DNA of 64,000 bases from Elephas maximus indicus (GCF_024166365.1 NC_064819.1:2926501-2990500), one strand, 5' to 3'; numbered from the stretch's first letter, positions 34,878 through 45,420 are shown. The notes: generated from the letters alone by a model not told the origin. Made by a program: numbers and translations.

Positions 34878-35032
34878 AAAAACCCACTGCTGTTGAGCTG
34901 ACTGCACCTCATCCCGACCGTACGGGACAGAGTAGAACTGCCCCACAGGGTTTCCAAGGAGTGGCTGGTGGATTCAAACTGCTGACGTTTTGGTTAGCAG
35001 CTGAGTTCTTAAGCACTGTGCCACCAGGGCCC
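34878..35032 (-). mobile_element. AfroSINE
   Basis: AAAACCCACTGCTGTTGAGC to CACTGTGCCACCAGGGCCCC. Lies about 105 bases downstream (in gene sense) of the exon 2 donor. Confidence 0.93.
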
Positions 35033-35139
35033 CAAAATAGCACAGTACCTGGAAAACAGAGACATATTCGTATTCCTTTTCCATCCTCTTATGTCTTATT
35101 CTCAATTCTTTTTCTGTCTTAATTTTGAAATGTCCTTAC

Positions 35140-35178
35140 CTTCATCCAGTGTTCCATATTGTCAGGGTCAAAGGCAGG
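35140..35178 (-). CDS. CCDC191: CCDC191 coding exon 2 (39-bp microexon)
   Basis: Acceptor GTGTATTATCTGCAG, donor GAAG/GTAAGG. Thirteen codons, PAFDPDNMEHWMK, joined in phase 0 to KPSPK of exon 1 and RVEKAS of exon 3. The fit to the CCDC191 family at both ends is what supports such a short exon. Confidence 0.87.
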
Positions 35179-35569
35179 CTGCAGATAATACACACAGAAT
35201 ATTAGAATATTAATAAACAGCTGTATCTCTACCAACCTTGCCAGTTTAATCTATCCTTTTGACTAAAGCATATAAAAAAGTGCCGTTTATTCTTTTCCCC
35301 CAGCATTTCATTAGAAAGTTCAGCCCTGATTAGCAATGGAAGAACACAGAATAACAGTGCGAGGCAGTATCATTAAGGATTCTCTGGAACATTGTCTGTT
35401 TTTATCCCTTGCTTGGGTCACACCTCCAGAGATTCCGATTAAATCAGTCTGGTGGAGGGCCCAGGCATCAGTATTTTTTTAAGTTCCCCAGGGTTAGAAC
35501 TAAGAGAAATACTAAGTGTAACACTTCTCATGAAAACCCAATCAGACACTAATTAATAACCCAAATTAT

Positions 35570-35745
35570 CTGAAAGGTTGGTGGTTTGAAGCCAACAGTG
35601 GCTCCATAGGGGAAAGATGTGGCAGTCTGCTTCCATAAGGATTTACAGCCTTGGAAACCCTATGGGGCAGTTCTTCTCTGTCCTACAGGGTCGCTACTAA
35701 TTGGAATCGACTTGACGGCAATGGATTTGGCTTTCGGTTTTCGTA
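35570..35745 (+). mobile_element. AfroSINE, 5'-truncated
   Basis: Starts within the tRNA-like part (TCTGAAAGGTTGGTGGTTTG) and runs to CGACTTGACGGCAATGGATT. Confidence 0.88.
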
Positions 35746-35802
35746 TCCAAGTGTCAAGGAAGCAAATCTTCTTGGAGAAAGGTGTGTCCTTCTCCTTGTT
35801 GT

Positions 35803-35990
35803 TGCAGGTGCTGTCGAGTCGATCTGAACTCACAGCAACCCTGTGTGACAGAGCAGAACTGCCCCATATGGTCTTCTCGGGTGTAATCTTGACAGGAGCA
35901 GATCATCAATCAGGTCTTTCTCCCACGGAGCCACTGGGTGGGTTTGAACTGCCAACCTTTTGGTTAATAGCCAAGCACTGTTGGCCATGT
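35803..35990 (-). mobile_element. AfroSINE, RTE-type terminus
   Basis: GTTGTTGCAGGTGCTGTCGA at the 3' end and AACCTTTTGGTTAATAGCCA in the tRNA-like part. Confidence 0.88.
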
Positions 35991-36416
35991 TGTGCTCGTT
36001 GGCCTTCTCCTTAGCCTCCTCTTTTCAGGAACAGCCTGTAGCAAGAGGTTTTCTTATTTTACCTCGATGAGGGATATTGTTTGGTCCAATAAGAACTGGG
36101 AGAGTGGAGGTGAGGGGTCAACAGTTCTATTTTACAAAGCAGAATAAGAGGTAGAAATCAAGTAAATTTCCACCCGGGTTGGGCAGATATTAACCTGAAA
36201 TTGGAAATCAGACTCTTAGGACATCTCTTCACTGTGTAACGGCCAGAAGAGCGCAGAACTCCAAAAGTCACTTCACAAATAGAGGCATTTGCTTTGCTAA
36301 CATTCAGGTGGGCTTTTAAATAAATAAATATCTAAGCTAGCATGCTGACACACGAAGGCGGGAAAGGTATAACACCTTCTTTCATTTACATAACACTTCA
36401 CCTTCCAAGCACCTTA

Positions 36417-36583
36417 CCAAAAACCAAACCAAACCCCGTGCCATGGAGTCGATTCGGACTCATAGTGACCCTACAGGACAGAGTAGAACTGCCCCGTAGA
36501 ATTTCCAAGGAGCGCCTGGCGGATTTGAACTGCTGACCTTTGGTTAGCAGTCGTAGCACTTAACCACTAGCCACCAGGGTTTC
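36417..36583 (-). mobile_element. AfroSINE
   Basis: AAAACCAAACCAAACCCCGT to GCCACCAGGGTTTCC, near full length (short form). Confidence 0.94.
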
Positions 36584-37201
36584 CAAACAGATACTGCTTA
36601 ATGCAGCTGTACTGCTGAATAACTGTGTCATCAAAACAAAGAGCTGATTCTGTTAAAACACAACTGAACTTTAAGAGGCCGTTTTCTTTTTTAACCTCTT
36701 TATCCTCCAGGAAGCAACAATGAGCACGAGCAGCAAAAATCCGTATTTTAGAGTCCTGAGAAATTGCCCCCAATTTTTACCTTTCATCAAGTCTGTACTG
36801 ATGACCTATTTCAGGTCTAACCCATTATGTAACTTATACAACAGGAGCAGACTCAGTTTCCAAGTCTTGCTAAGGCTCCAGTCTTCACCCTTCAGTATCT
36901 GGGACAAGATATTCATCAAGTGGAGCATGCCCAGTGCATTATTCAGTTGGTATGTTCAGAATAAACTGCAAAAACAATTGCCTAAGGCCCTCAGAAAGGC
37001 CACATGTCTACCAAAGGCTTTTTTTTTTTTTTTTTTTAGCAAAGTGTAACTTAAGGGTGAAAACAGCTGGTGACATTGTTCTTGAGCTAAACGCTGAGCA
37101 GCTGCTCCATTCTGGTACTCTCATTTATATTTAAAGGATTTATTTTTGCCGCTGATAAAAACGTAGTTTGTGGAAAGCACACACCACGTGACTGTGACTT
37201 T

Positions 37202-37275
37202 ACACACGTCACTTCTACTCTGTTCTATGGGGTCCCTATGAGTCGGAATCGACTACGGCAGTGGGTGGGTTTCTT
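37202..37275 (+). mobile_element. AfroSINE tail fragment
   Basis: TCTACTCTGTTCTATGGGGT then CCTATGAGTCGGAATCGACT; only the 3' part remains. Confidence 0.85.
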
Positions 37276-37936
37276 CCATACGCTTCAAGTTTAAAACGGG
37301 GTTATCAGTTTTTCTTGTCCTCTGATTGTAATGCGTCCAAAAAAAAAAAAAAAAAGGAGGAGGTTAAGAAATATGAACACAATCTCTTTTTTTGAATGTT
37401 GGCTGAATTTAGAAATTCCCATGTGAATCAAAGGTTGAGAATTCAGTATCCACTTGCATTCCAGAGTTCATTTTAGAGACTTTATGCAAAGCTGGAAGAG
37501 CAGGGGCAGGAGGGAGAGGGTTTAACATGGACTGCCCCCCCAGTCAAGATCAGTTCCCCGATTTGCAAAACTTCCAAAAATGAAATGTACGGGAACTTTC
37601 CTAAAATTGTGTGTCCGTGTGTGGGGGTGGGGTGCGTTAATGCCCTCCCCAGGGATGGGGTCTACTGGACCGACCTCTGAGGTTTGAGAAAAGCGTTAGA
37701 TGGACCCACTTCTCCCACGGTGCTGCCCCCCCCAATGCTGTAGGGTACCCATATCCCGAAGCTCCTCAGACCCCTTCACTCGGGCAACGCCGGCTACGGG
37801 GCAGTCAAGGCAGGCGGCCCAGCTAAGGACGCCCCGGGAGAAGGGGGCGGGAGCGTAGCAGGGACGGCGGCTGGTCCAGGAGCCAACAGGCGCCTCGAGC
37901 CGGTCCTTGCCCCCCAGAGCTCCCGACAGGGGTCAC

Positions 37937-38026
37937 CTTGGGACTCGGCTTCCTTGTGAACCGTTCCCAGCCACTCAGCCTGCTCCTTTTCCTTGAGGCG
38001 GACCTTTCCTGGGAGGCCAGCAGCAT
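37937..38026 (-). CDS. CCDC191: CCDC191 coding exon 1 (N-terminus)
   Basis: ATG at 38024-38026 in a good context (G at -3), 30 codons: MLLASQERSASRKRSRLSGW then ERFTRKPSPK. Donor CCAAG/GTGACC. The Arg/Lys/Ser-rich start resembles a nuclear or basal-body targeting type of sequence, but no signal is proven. This start was chosen because it is the first ATG in the frame that joins exon 2; a longer frame upstream would need a non-ATG start. An overlapping longer open frame in another phase does not join exon 2. Confidence 0.82.
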
Positions 38027-38100
38027 CTCCCCAATTCCGGCCCAGACCGCAACCAAGGCAGCAGCAACCTCTCCTTTGCACGGGCTGCTTCCGGGTCACG

Positions 38101-38115
38101 CTGGGAGTTGTAGTT
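38101..38115 (-). promoter_or_regulatory. ZNF143-type site (SBS), reverse
   Basis: CTGGGAGTTGTAGTT, reverse complement AACTACAACTCCCAG, a perfect core match to the ACTACAACTCCCAG element. Confidence 0.85.
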
Positions 38116-38154
38116 CCTTCCCCTACAAAGAAGGCGTGTCTTCCGGCGCGCTCG

Positions 38155-38170
38155 AACTACCACTCCCAGG
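38155..38170 (+). promoter_or_regulatory. ZNF143-type site (SBS), forward, one mismatch
   Basis: AACTACCACTCCCAGG differs from the core at one base. It forms an inverted pair with the site at 38101-38115. Confidence 0.75.
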
Positions 38171-38201
38171 AGGCTTAGCGCAGGCGGAGCGCGTTCGCTC
38201 G

Positions 38202-38216
38202 GTTACCTATGGCAAC
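38202..38216. promoter_or_regulatory. RFX X-box
   Basis: GTTACCTATGGCAAC fits GTNRCC, three-base spacer, RGYAAC, at every position. X-boxes mark promoters of many ciliary genes. Confidence 0.8.
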
Positions 38217-38229
38217 GGCTGCAGTCGCG

Positions 38230-38406
38230 CGGCCTTCGGGCCATTAGCGCGCCGCGTTAGCCTTCCAGTGGCGCCCAGTGATGACGTCGTGGCCCCTGAC
38301 TGGCTGTGCACCGGAGGCGGTGGTTCAGGGGCCGCAAACCCAGGAAGCCGGACACGTGGTAGCGAAGTGCACGGAGTTGGCGGTACCTGAAGGAAGGCCC
38401 CCGAAG
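38230..38406 (+). other. QTRT2: QTRT2 noncoding exon 1 (5' UTR), approximate start
   Basis: A GC-rich segment ending CCCCCGAAG/GTGAGA, a good donor on the plus strand just downstream of the promoter motifs. The coding exon at 47441 needs an upstream exon, since only 21 bases of leader are in it. Start position is a guess. Confidence 0.6.
38282..38289. promoter_or_regulatory. CRE-like site
   Basis: TGACGTCG, one base from the palindromic TGACGTCA bound by CREB/ATF. Confidence 0.6.
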
Positions 38407-39111
38407 GTGAGAGGTTTGCAGGTATGCGCCCTTTCCCCGCTGGTGTGGGGGCTGCTACGCATGGAGGGGTCGTTTCGCGCCCAGACACTTCCCGCTTGAG
38501 TTGCAGTAAGTGGAACGGTACCCGGCTATGTCTGTCTGTCCTTCCCTCTCCGGGTGCCCCTGGGGGAGCTGGGCGTCAGAGTCCGGTTCTCCCAAACCGT
38601 GGGAGCTTCGCTGCGTCTCTGAGACGAGGACTCCTTTCGCAACTTCTTTAATCATTCTCAGATCATCGGTTTACTCACCGGCAAAACGGGGACTAGAGTG
38701 CCTAAATCGCTGGGCTGTTGTAACCTTAAAGATCGGTGTATGTAAAGCTCACCGCCCAGGGAATGTCAGCTAACCTTCAGCCTGAAAATGAGGTCAGGGG
38801 AGCGTTGCTCTGAGGCTGCTGCAGCGGTCCTGGGGTTTCGTCTGCAACTTGATTGCTTCTCCATCCGAAGAGCGATGCGTGGATCAATCGTGTTACATCC
38901 AAACTATGCAATATCATTAAGCAGCTGTTTTAAAAGGATAAGTTAGTTTTGTGTCTATTCTTTGGAAAAGAGATCCGTTGTACCTGGGAGAAAAGCAAAT
39001 TGCAGAAAAGTGCTTATAGTATAATGTGTTCCCATTTGTGTAAAAGCAAACCATGACCAAAAACACCTCCTGTCATATGCAAGTATGTTTAAACGTTTGT
39101 GTGAATATGGA

Positions 39112-39273
39112 AAAGGGTTAGTGGCTTAGTGGTTAAGTGCTACGGCTGCTAACCAAAAGGTCGGCAGTTCGAGTCCACCAGGCACTCTTTGGAAGCTCTG
39201 TGGGGTAGTTCCCCTCTGTCCCATAGGGTTGCTATGAGTCGGAATCGACCTGACAACAGTGGGTTGGGTTTTT
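39112..39273 (+). mobile_element. AfroSINE
   Basis: TTAGTGGCTTAGTGGTTAAG to GTCGGAATCGACCTGACAAC and a GGGTTGGGTTTTT end. Confidence 0.93.
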
Positions 39274-39385
39274 ACCTCTTGAGGTTGATGTGAAGATTAA
39301 CGGAGCTAATATGTAAATAACAGTATTTGACACAGTGAATCGTAATAAATATTTGTTGCTGCTGTTACCATTATGTTTTTCAATA

Positions 39386-39555
39386 CCAAAAACCAAACCA
39401 AACCCACTGCCGTCGAGTCGATTCTGACTCATAGTGACCCTATAGGACAGAGTAGAACTGCCCCGTGGAGTTTCCAAGGAGTGTCTGGCGGATTCAAACT
39501 GCCGACCTTTGGTTAGCAGCCACAGCACTTAACCACTACACCACCAGGGTTTCCT
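39386..39555 (-). mobile_element. AfroSINE
   Basis: ACCAAAAACCAAACCAAACC then CACTGCCGTCGAGTCGATTC to ACTACACCACCAGGGTTTCC. Among the least diverged copies here; inverted relative to the copy at 39112. Confidence 0.95.
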
Positions 39556-39967
39556 GTCTTTCAATAGGTGAATTTAATTTGCTAATTTTTATTGTGTTTA
39601 CAGACACATTTGAGCTTATTTCTACTATCTTATTTTGTATTTTCTGTTTTTGATGGACTTTTTGGTTTCTTTTCCTCTTTCTTGCCTTTTATTAGATTAA
39701 TCAATTTTATTTTAGCCCTTCCCCCAGTGGATTTGGAAATTATGTATTCTGTCACCAATCTTTTAATGGTTAATTTTATATTTTTAACACATATAGGTAA
39801 AAACGTTTACCATTATTCACTATCTCTCTCTTCCTCCAAAATAGCATAAGGATTTTCGAATGCTCTACCTCCGAATAGTCTTCTCATCTTTTATTTTGTT
39901 TTTTTTCTAGAATCTGTAGTTCATCATTTCTGTGTGTCTTTCTGAGTCAACTCAGTGTACCATATTG

Positions 39968-40267
39968 TTGGTTGTTGTTGTTGTCCTCTAGTCAGCCCCT
40001 GACTCATGGCGACCCCATGCACAATGGGATTGGACGTTAATGATCCACAGGGTTTTCATTGGCTGAGTTTTTGGAAGTGTCTTGCCAGGTCTTTCTGCCA
40101 GGTCCGTCTTAGCCTGGAAGCTCTGCTGAAACTTGGGCAGTGTCATATGACATGCACATCTCCACCGACAGATAGGTGGTAGCTGCACTTGAGGTGTGTT
40201 GGATGGGAATTGAACCCAGGTCTCCTGTGTGGAAGCTGAGAGTTCTCCCACCGAACCACCACTGCTC
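39968..40267 (-). mobile_element. Second tRNA-related SINE family
   Basis: On minus the unit starts AGAGCAGTGGTGGTTCGGTG and carries GGTTCAATTCCCATCCAACA, A- and B-box-like promoter parts. A body with AGACCTGGCAAGACACTTCC follows, ending in CAACAACAACAA. Distinct from the AfroSINE body; related to the copy at 54342. Confidence 0.75.
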
Positions 40268-40529
40268 TGTGACCATATTGTTTAGTAGGAGTCCTTTATG
40301 TCGATTTTTGCTATACGTTGACATACATTGTACAGTATGTATGTGGGGCAGATATGGGTGTGTATTTATAAGTACGTACACAGTTTGTCATCACCTCAGC
40401 TTGCTCTTTTCACCTAATGTATTGTGGGCCTGTTCCCATGACAGTGTGTAGAGAATCTGTCCAAGAATCATTTTACAATCTCTTCTTCTCTGAGGAAATG
40501 GGGGGTGGGGAGAAAGGGGGAATGGAGGT

Positions 40530-41006
40530 TGTCACAGATTGAATTATGCCCCCCAAAAAATGTGTGTATCAATTTGGCTGGGCCATGATTCCTGGTATTG
40601 TGTGATTTTCCTGCGTGTTGTAAATTCTGCCTCTATGATGTTAGTAAGGGAAGATGGACAGCAGTTTTGTTAGTAAGGCAGGACTCAATATGCAAGATTG
40701 AATTGTGTCTTGAGGCAATCTCTTTTGAGATATAAAAGAAGCTAACGGAGAGATAGGGCAACCTCATACCACCAAGAAAGCAGTGCTGGGAGCAGAGCGT
40801 GTGCTTTGGACTTGGGGTCCCTGGGCGGAGAAGCTCCTAGTCTGGGGGAAGATTGATGAGAAAGCCAATAGAGAAAGAAAGCCTTCCTTTGGAGCTGATG
40901 CCCTGAATTTGTACTTTTAGCTTACTTTCCTGTGGGGAAATAAACTTGTCTTTGTTAAAGTCATCCACTTGTGGTATTTCTGTTATAGCAGCACTAGATG
41001 ACTAAA
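40530..41006 (+). mobile_element. MaLR-like solo LTR
   Basis: TGTCACAGATTGAATTATGC to GCAGCACTAGATGACTAAAA, with AAATAAACTTGTCTTTGTTA near the end. Confidence 0.7.
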
Positions 41007-41781
41007 AGAGAGGTGTTGGGACAGGTACAGTCTGATAAGAGGTGCGGGAAGTTAGCCCTTGCAAAGGTACAAAGCCGCTGACAGCCTGTCATTTGTCTCT
41101 TCATGCTAATGATTTTTTTCCTTAAGACTTTCCCAAGCACTCCGTCAATAGACACAAAGTGTGAATTTTAGTGTATTTAGAAAAGCACCAACACCAAAAA
41201 TATTGAAAAGAGACCCACACAATTGAAAAGATAAAGGGTGATAAAGGAAGGCAAAAAAAAACGGGATATTTTGGGAACTATTAGTTTTGCTGCCTGAGAA
41301 CTTTGCTTGGGTTAGTAGATTACGTCGTTGCCAATGCATGTTTTAAAAAACATGTATGTATGTGGATATATAAATATTTTTATATTACTTCATAATTAAA
41401 ACTTATTTAACATTCCTGGAAAAGAAGTGCAATCATAGAAACGATGACCACCTCTGTTACTCCTAATAAAAACTTACTAACGTCCCTAGAAAAGAGGTGC
41501 AGTGATAACAAGCAATTACCGTACACTGAGCTGTGAGTGCGGAAAGGAAGCGCTTGGTTCTTGTGACTCTGGACAGAGTTGTGTTTTTTTGTTGTTGTTT
41601 GTTTTAATGTTGATTTCCAGTTGAAGTTCATTCTCTTGTGCTTTCCTCAGATTTCTCGATATTTGCATTAATCCTCACAAAGAGAATCACTAACAATAGC
41701 AATTTGTCTATTACACTACTTCCCTTTTTTTAAAAAAACGCATCGTTGTTACTTACTGTCGGGTAGGCTCCTGCTCATGTT

Positions 41782-42755
41782 GTTTGTTGTTGTTAGGTGC
41801 CATTGAGTCAATTCTGACTCATAGCGACCCTACGCACGACAGAACGAAACACTGCCTGGTCCTGCGCCATCCTTACAATCGTTGCTATGCTTGAGCCCAT
41901 TGTTGCAGCCACCTGTGTCAATCCACCTCGTTGAGGGTCTTCCTCTCTTCCGCTGACCCTGTACTCTGCCAAGGATGATGTGCTTCTCCAGGGACTGATC
42001 CCTCCTGATAACATGTCCAAAGTATGTTAGAGGCAGTCTCGCCATCCTTGCTTCTAAGGAGCGTTCTGGTTGTACTTTTTCCAAGACAGATTTTTTCATT
42101 CTTTTGGCAGTCCATGGTATATTCAATATTCTTTGCCAACACCACAACTCAAAGGCATCAACTCTTCTTCGGTCTTCCTTATTCATTGTCCAGCTTTCAC
42201 ATGCATATGATGTGATTGAAAATACCATGGCTTGGGTCAGGCACCTTAGTCTTCAAGGCGACATCTGTGCTCTTCAACACTTTAAAGAGGTCCTTTGCAC
42301 CAGATTTACCCAACGCAATGCGTCTTTTGATTCCTTGACTGCTGCTTCCATGGGTGTTGATTGTGGATCCAAGTAAAATGAAATCCGTGACAACGTCAAT
42401 CTTTTCTCCATTTATCATGATGTGTCTTATTGGTCCAGTTGTGAGGATTTTTCTTTTCTTTATGTTGAAGTATAATCCATACTGAAGGCTGTGGTCTTTG
42501 ATCTTCATCAGTAAGTGCTTCAAGCCCTCTTCACTTTCAGCAAGCAAAGTTGTATCATCTGCATATCATAGGTTGTTAATGAGTCTTCCTCCAATCCTGA
42601 TGCCCCATTCTTCTTCATATCGTCCAGCTTCTCAGATTATTTGCTCAGCATTCAGACTGAATAGGTATGGTGGAAGGATATAACCCTGACGCACACCTTT
42701 CCTGGTTTTAAACCACTCAGTATCCCCTTGTTCTGTCGGAACAACTGCCTCTTGA
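41782..42755 (-). mobile_element. RTE LINE 3' part
   Basis: From TTGTTGTTAGGTGCCATTGA at the LINE 3' end through CAGTCCATGGTATATTCAAT to ACCACTCAGTATCCCCTTGT. The catalytic box region is present but mutated (TCTGCATATCATAGG in place of the YADD codons). Confidence 0.92.
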
Positions 42756-42759
42756 TGAT

Positions 42760-43068
42760 GCTATATATAACAGACTAAAACGTTGCCTGGACCTGCGCCA
42801 TCTTCATGATTTTGGTATGTTTAAATCCACTATTGTGGCTATCATGTCAGTCCGTCTCACTGAGGATTTCCTTTGTCTTCACTGGCCCTCCGCTTTACCA
42901 AATGTGGTGTCCTTTTCTAGCGATTGGTCTTTCCTGATGTTGTGTCCGAAGAAAGCTAGTTAAAGCCTCACCTTCCTTACTTCTAAGGAACATTCTGGAT
43001 GTATTTCTTCTAAGACTGTTTATTGTTTTGGTATTCCATGGTATATTCAATATTCTTTACCAATACCC
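42760..43068 (-). mobile_element. Second, older RTE LINE 3' fragment
   Basis: Repeats the 3' UTR text in a more diverged form: GTTGCCTGGACCTGCGCCAT, AAATGTGGTGTCCTTTTCTA, TTCCATGGTATATTCAATAT. It abuts the copy at 41782-42755 in the same direction. Confidence 0.8.
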
Positions 43069-44275
43069 CAGTCAAGAAATCAAATGACGTGGTGGTGTAA
43101 AAATGGCATGGTGGCACCAGACCTCATCTAACTTCACCATTGGGAGGAGAGAGCATCAAAATCAACAGCCCAAGGCTAATTCCTATGAGGTGGAGGTCAG
43201 GCATACCTCCTTTCTCCTACCTTTTTACCATTTCTGACACCAGCTGGCCCTCCCACAGCACTCTCTACTTCTCTGCTGTGTTCGATAATTTGCAGTGGCC
43301 ATACGAAACTCACAGACCATACTCACAGTTATGGGGTGTATTAGGGAAGTAACAGATTACAATTCAGGATCAAGAATGACTCAGGATGCGGTTCTTTGGC
43401 AGGGCAGCTTCTTGGCCATGCCTGCATACAGACCTCTCCCTCAGCCCTCGGCCCCTCATCCCCTGGGCCCCTCAGCCTGGCCTCAGCCCTGCTTGAGCAA
43501 GTGTTACAAAGCTCTTTAGCTCTATCAGTAAGTGCCTGAAGGCACCCACTCCACCAGCAAGCCTCTTGCCCCAAAGGGACTCAGCTCTCTCATCCGTGGG
43601 TCAGCACACCCAATGTAGCTGTCTTGCTCCGTGGGCTGGGAAGTCCGCTGTGCCATCTTGCACCAGTCTCCTGGTTCTGCTACTGCTGCTGTTTTTCTCT
43701 GCCACTTCTCACCGTCTCAACTCTCTTTCTCTGTCTCTTGGTTCTAGGAGGTTCTCATTGCAGGGACTCCCAGGTCCAGAGGACGTGCTCAGCTCCTGGC
43801 TCTCCTTGATGGTAGAGAGATCCCCCCCTCTGCTTCTGGGATTGGCTCTCTTTAATACTAATAGGATAGCAAAGCTGACCAGTCCCCTCATTAGGGTTCC
43901 ATACACTTTATTTGCATGGTCCCACCCCTACAAAGTTTCCATGCCCTTATTGGCATTATTAGCAGGCTGTCCAGTCTTCTTGGTGGGCCATAAGCACCTT
44001 ATTTGCATAGTCCCACCCAGTCATTTTGTGGGAGCCTCAAAGACCGTGACCAGAAGGGCCGTGTTGAGTAATTCACTGCACTACTTTTACACTGGGTAAA
44101 TCTGCTGCAAAAGACCTCTTTAAAATTTTTTAAAGCAATGATGTCACTTTTATAACTAAGACGTGTCTGACACAAGCTGTGGTCTTTTCAGTTGCCTTAT
44201 ATGTATGCAAATGTTGGATAACGAAAAAGGAAGGCAGAAGAAGAATTCATGCATTTGAACTGTGGTGTTAGCAAA
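43069..44275 (+). mobile_element. RTE LINE fragment split by a 1-kb LTR
   Basis: The left arm CAGTCAAGAAATCAAATGAC (43069-43089) joins, across the LTR, to GGGTAAATCTGCTGCAAAAG (from 44094) and runs to GAACTGTGGTGTTAGC. Both arms belong to consecutive RTE text. Confidence 0.8.
43096..44091 (-). mobile_element. Solo LTR, about 1 kb, endogenous retrovirus type
   Basis: Ends TGTAAAA and TTTTACA form a perfect 7-bp inverted terminal repeat with TG...CA. On minus there is ATGCAAATAAAG (a poly(A)-type AATAAA overlapping an octamer) near 43908-43920 and a second ATGCAAAT near 44003. No internal retroviral genes. A target duplication is not clear. Confidence 0.7.
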
Positions 44276-45420
44276 TATTTAAACATTCAGTCCTCTGCTT
44301 TTCCTCACTTAAGTTTTCCTTTGGTAGCATGTCGATTTAGGGTGATGATTGCAACGGGAACCTTAAGAAGCCGCAAACAGCAGGATGTGAGTACATAGCC
44401 TTAAAGTCCCGCATGGTGAAAGAGCCAAGTATTTCCAGCTGCCCTGTGGATTGAGTATGCTGAGCTAAGGATTTTGAATTTCATCTTTAAAGTTATGGGG
44501 AATGATTAAAGTATTGTCTTACAGCAGAACCTGTCTCTGCATCTAAGAATATGGCAGTCAGTGTCGACTAGAGCTACCCAGTACCAATGATGGTAGGCCT
44601 TGAGTTTAAAATGAAGAAAGCTGTTTTTTTTCAGTTGAGGCAAGTAGGAAGGGGAGATGTAAGAAAATGCCTTTGACGTTGAGTGGGTGATTAATCATAG
44701 TTGGGGCTCATTCTTTTTCCCCCATAAAAGTGGGCCTGGAAAGCCCCCAAGAGGAGGTTGAGTCTTGGAAGTCAAAAGTCTGACCTTTAGGTATTGCTGC
44801 CTCTTCTCTCTTGGACAGTCCCTGTGTCCAGCCTTGGAGAATCTGAGTTTATAATCAGAGAACAAGTGGGTTTCCTTTCCTTCGTCTTTTCTTAGGCTAA
44901 TTGTTGCTTGCTCTTCCTATTCTGATGCTATACTCACGAGGCATTACAGCTGGCTTCCTATGTGACATCCTATAGGGCAAGAACACACTGACTGGTCCAT
45001 TCTCCTTTTTGGTTCTCAGAGTAAATAACTGTGCATATGACTTTGTTGCCCAGTCACTTGAAGTTGGTTTGTCTGAGCCTGAGCCTGACCCCGAGTGATG
45101 GATGGATCTGTGTTGGGTCTGTTGACAAGAGCAGGCTCCAGGACTTGCCAGATCCTGCACCAGTGGCCAGTCAGCCATTCTTTGAGCATGTGTCCTGTTC
45201 TGTTGGTGTGGATTGAATGGCTTGCGACGTACTTCCTTTGTACCAACTTTCCCACAGTGTGCTCCGGGGAGAAAAGATGCTTCACAGAATTCATGTATAA
45301 TTTTGAAAAATCATCTTTCTTTTTAATTGAGTGGCCATGGTATGCTAGAGGATGTTCTAAAAGTAAGACATTGGATTGCATCTTGTAACATGCTAGGTTT
45401 ACTCTCACTTATAAAGTATA

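Larger units (their letters stand above)
28381..35139 (-). other. CCDC191 intron 2: SINEs, L2 split by LTR, unassigned sequence
   Basis: Beyond the listed repeats, 31000-32220 holds AT-rich sequence without a recognisable family, 33000-33640 resembles the ancient repeat of intron 3 and an L2 5' part, and 34130-34870 resembles an old degraded interspersed repeat. Confidence 0.5.
35179..37936 (-). other. CCDC191 intron 1: SINEs and unassigned sequence
   Basis: Three SINEs and two fragments are listed separately. A short hAT-type MER-like stretch lies near 35380-35515. Bases 36590-37200 and 37275-37780 hold nothing I recognise except A- and T-runs (37019-37039, 37338-37354). Confidence 0.5.
1..38026 (-). 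other. CCDC191: CCDC191 gene, 5' portion (seven coding exons; gene continues below base 1)
   Basis: Seven minus-strand exons join in one frame for 319 codons: 37937-38026, 35140-35178, 28254-28380, 25017-25160, 11410-11588, 9506-9729 and 5091-5244. The joined protein matches my memory of the N-terminal third of CCDC191 (KIAA1407), a coiled-coil protein of roughly 930 residues with no established enzymatic role. It has a basic N-terminus, an acidic middle, then a long charged coiled coil rich in Glu, Lys and Arg. The head-to-head partner is QTRT2, the same neighbour as on human chromosome 3q13, which supports the identification independently. The remaining exons lie outside the window; I found no further coding match between 1 and 5090. 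Confidence 0.87.
37780..38420. promoter_or_regulatory. CpG-rich bidirectional promoter of CCDC191 and QTRT2
   Basis: CpG and GC density rise sharply here against AT-rich flanks. The first exons of two divergent genes lie on either side: the CCDC191 start codon at 38024-38026 and the QTRT2 exon 1 donor at 38407. No TATA box is evident. Sites seen between them are two inverted ZNF143-type motifs, ETS cores at 38088-38094 and 38139-38146, an RFX X-box, a CRE-like site and an E-box CACGTG at 38353-38358. Transcription starts cannot be placed exactly from sequence alone. Confidence 0.88.

Noticed and set aside
37794-38099. 101-codon minus-strand frame at the CpG island as the CCDC191 N-terminus
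   Set aside because: It is in a different phase and reads through the donor; only the frame starting at 38026 joins exon 2.
43096-44091. 177-codon frame at 43566-44099 as a gene
   Set aside because: It falls within the solo LTR and crosses its end into RTE sequence.
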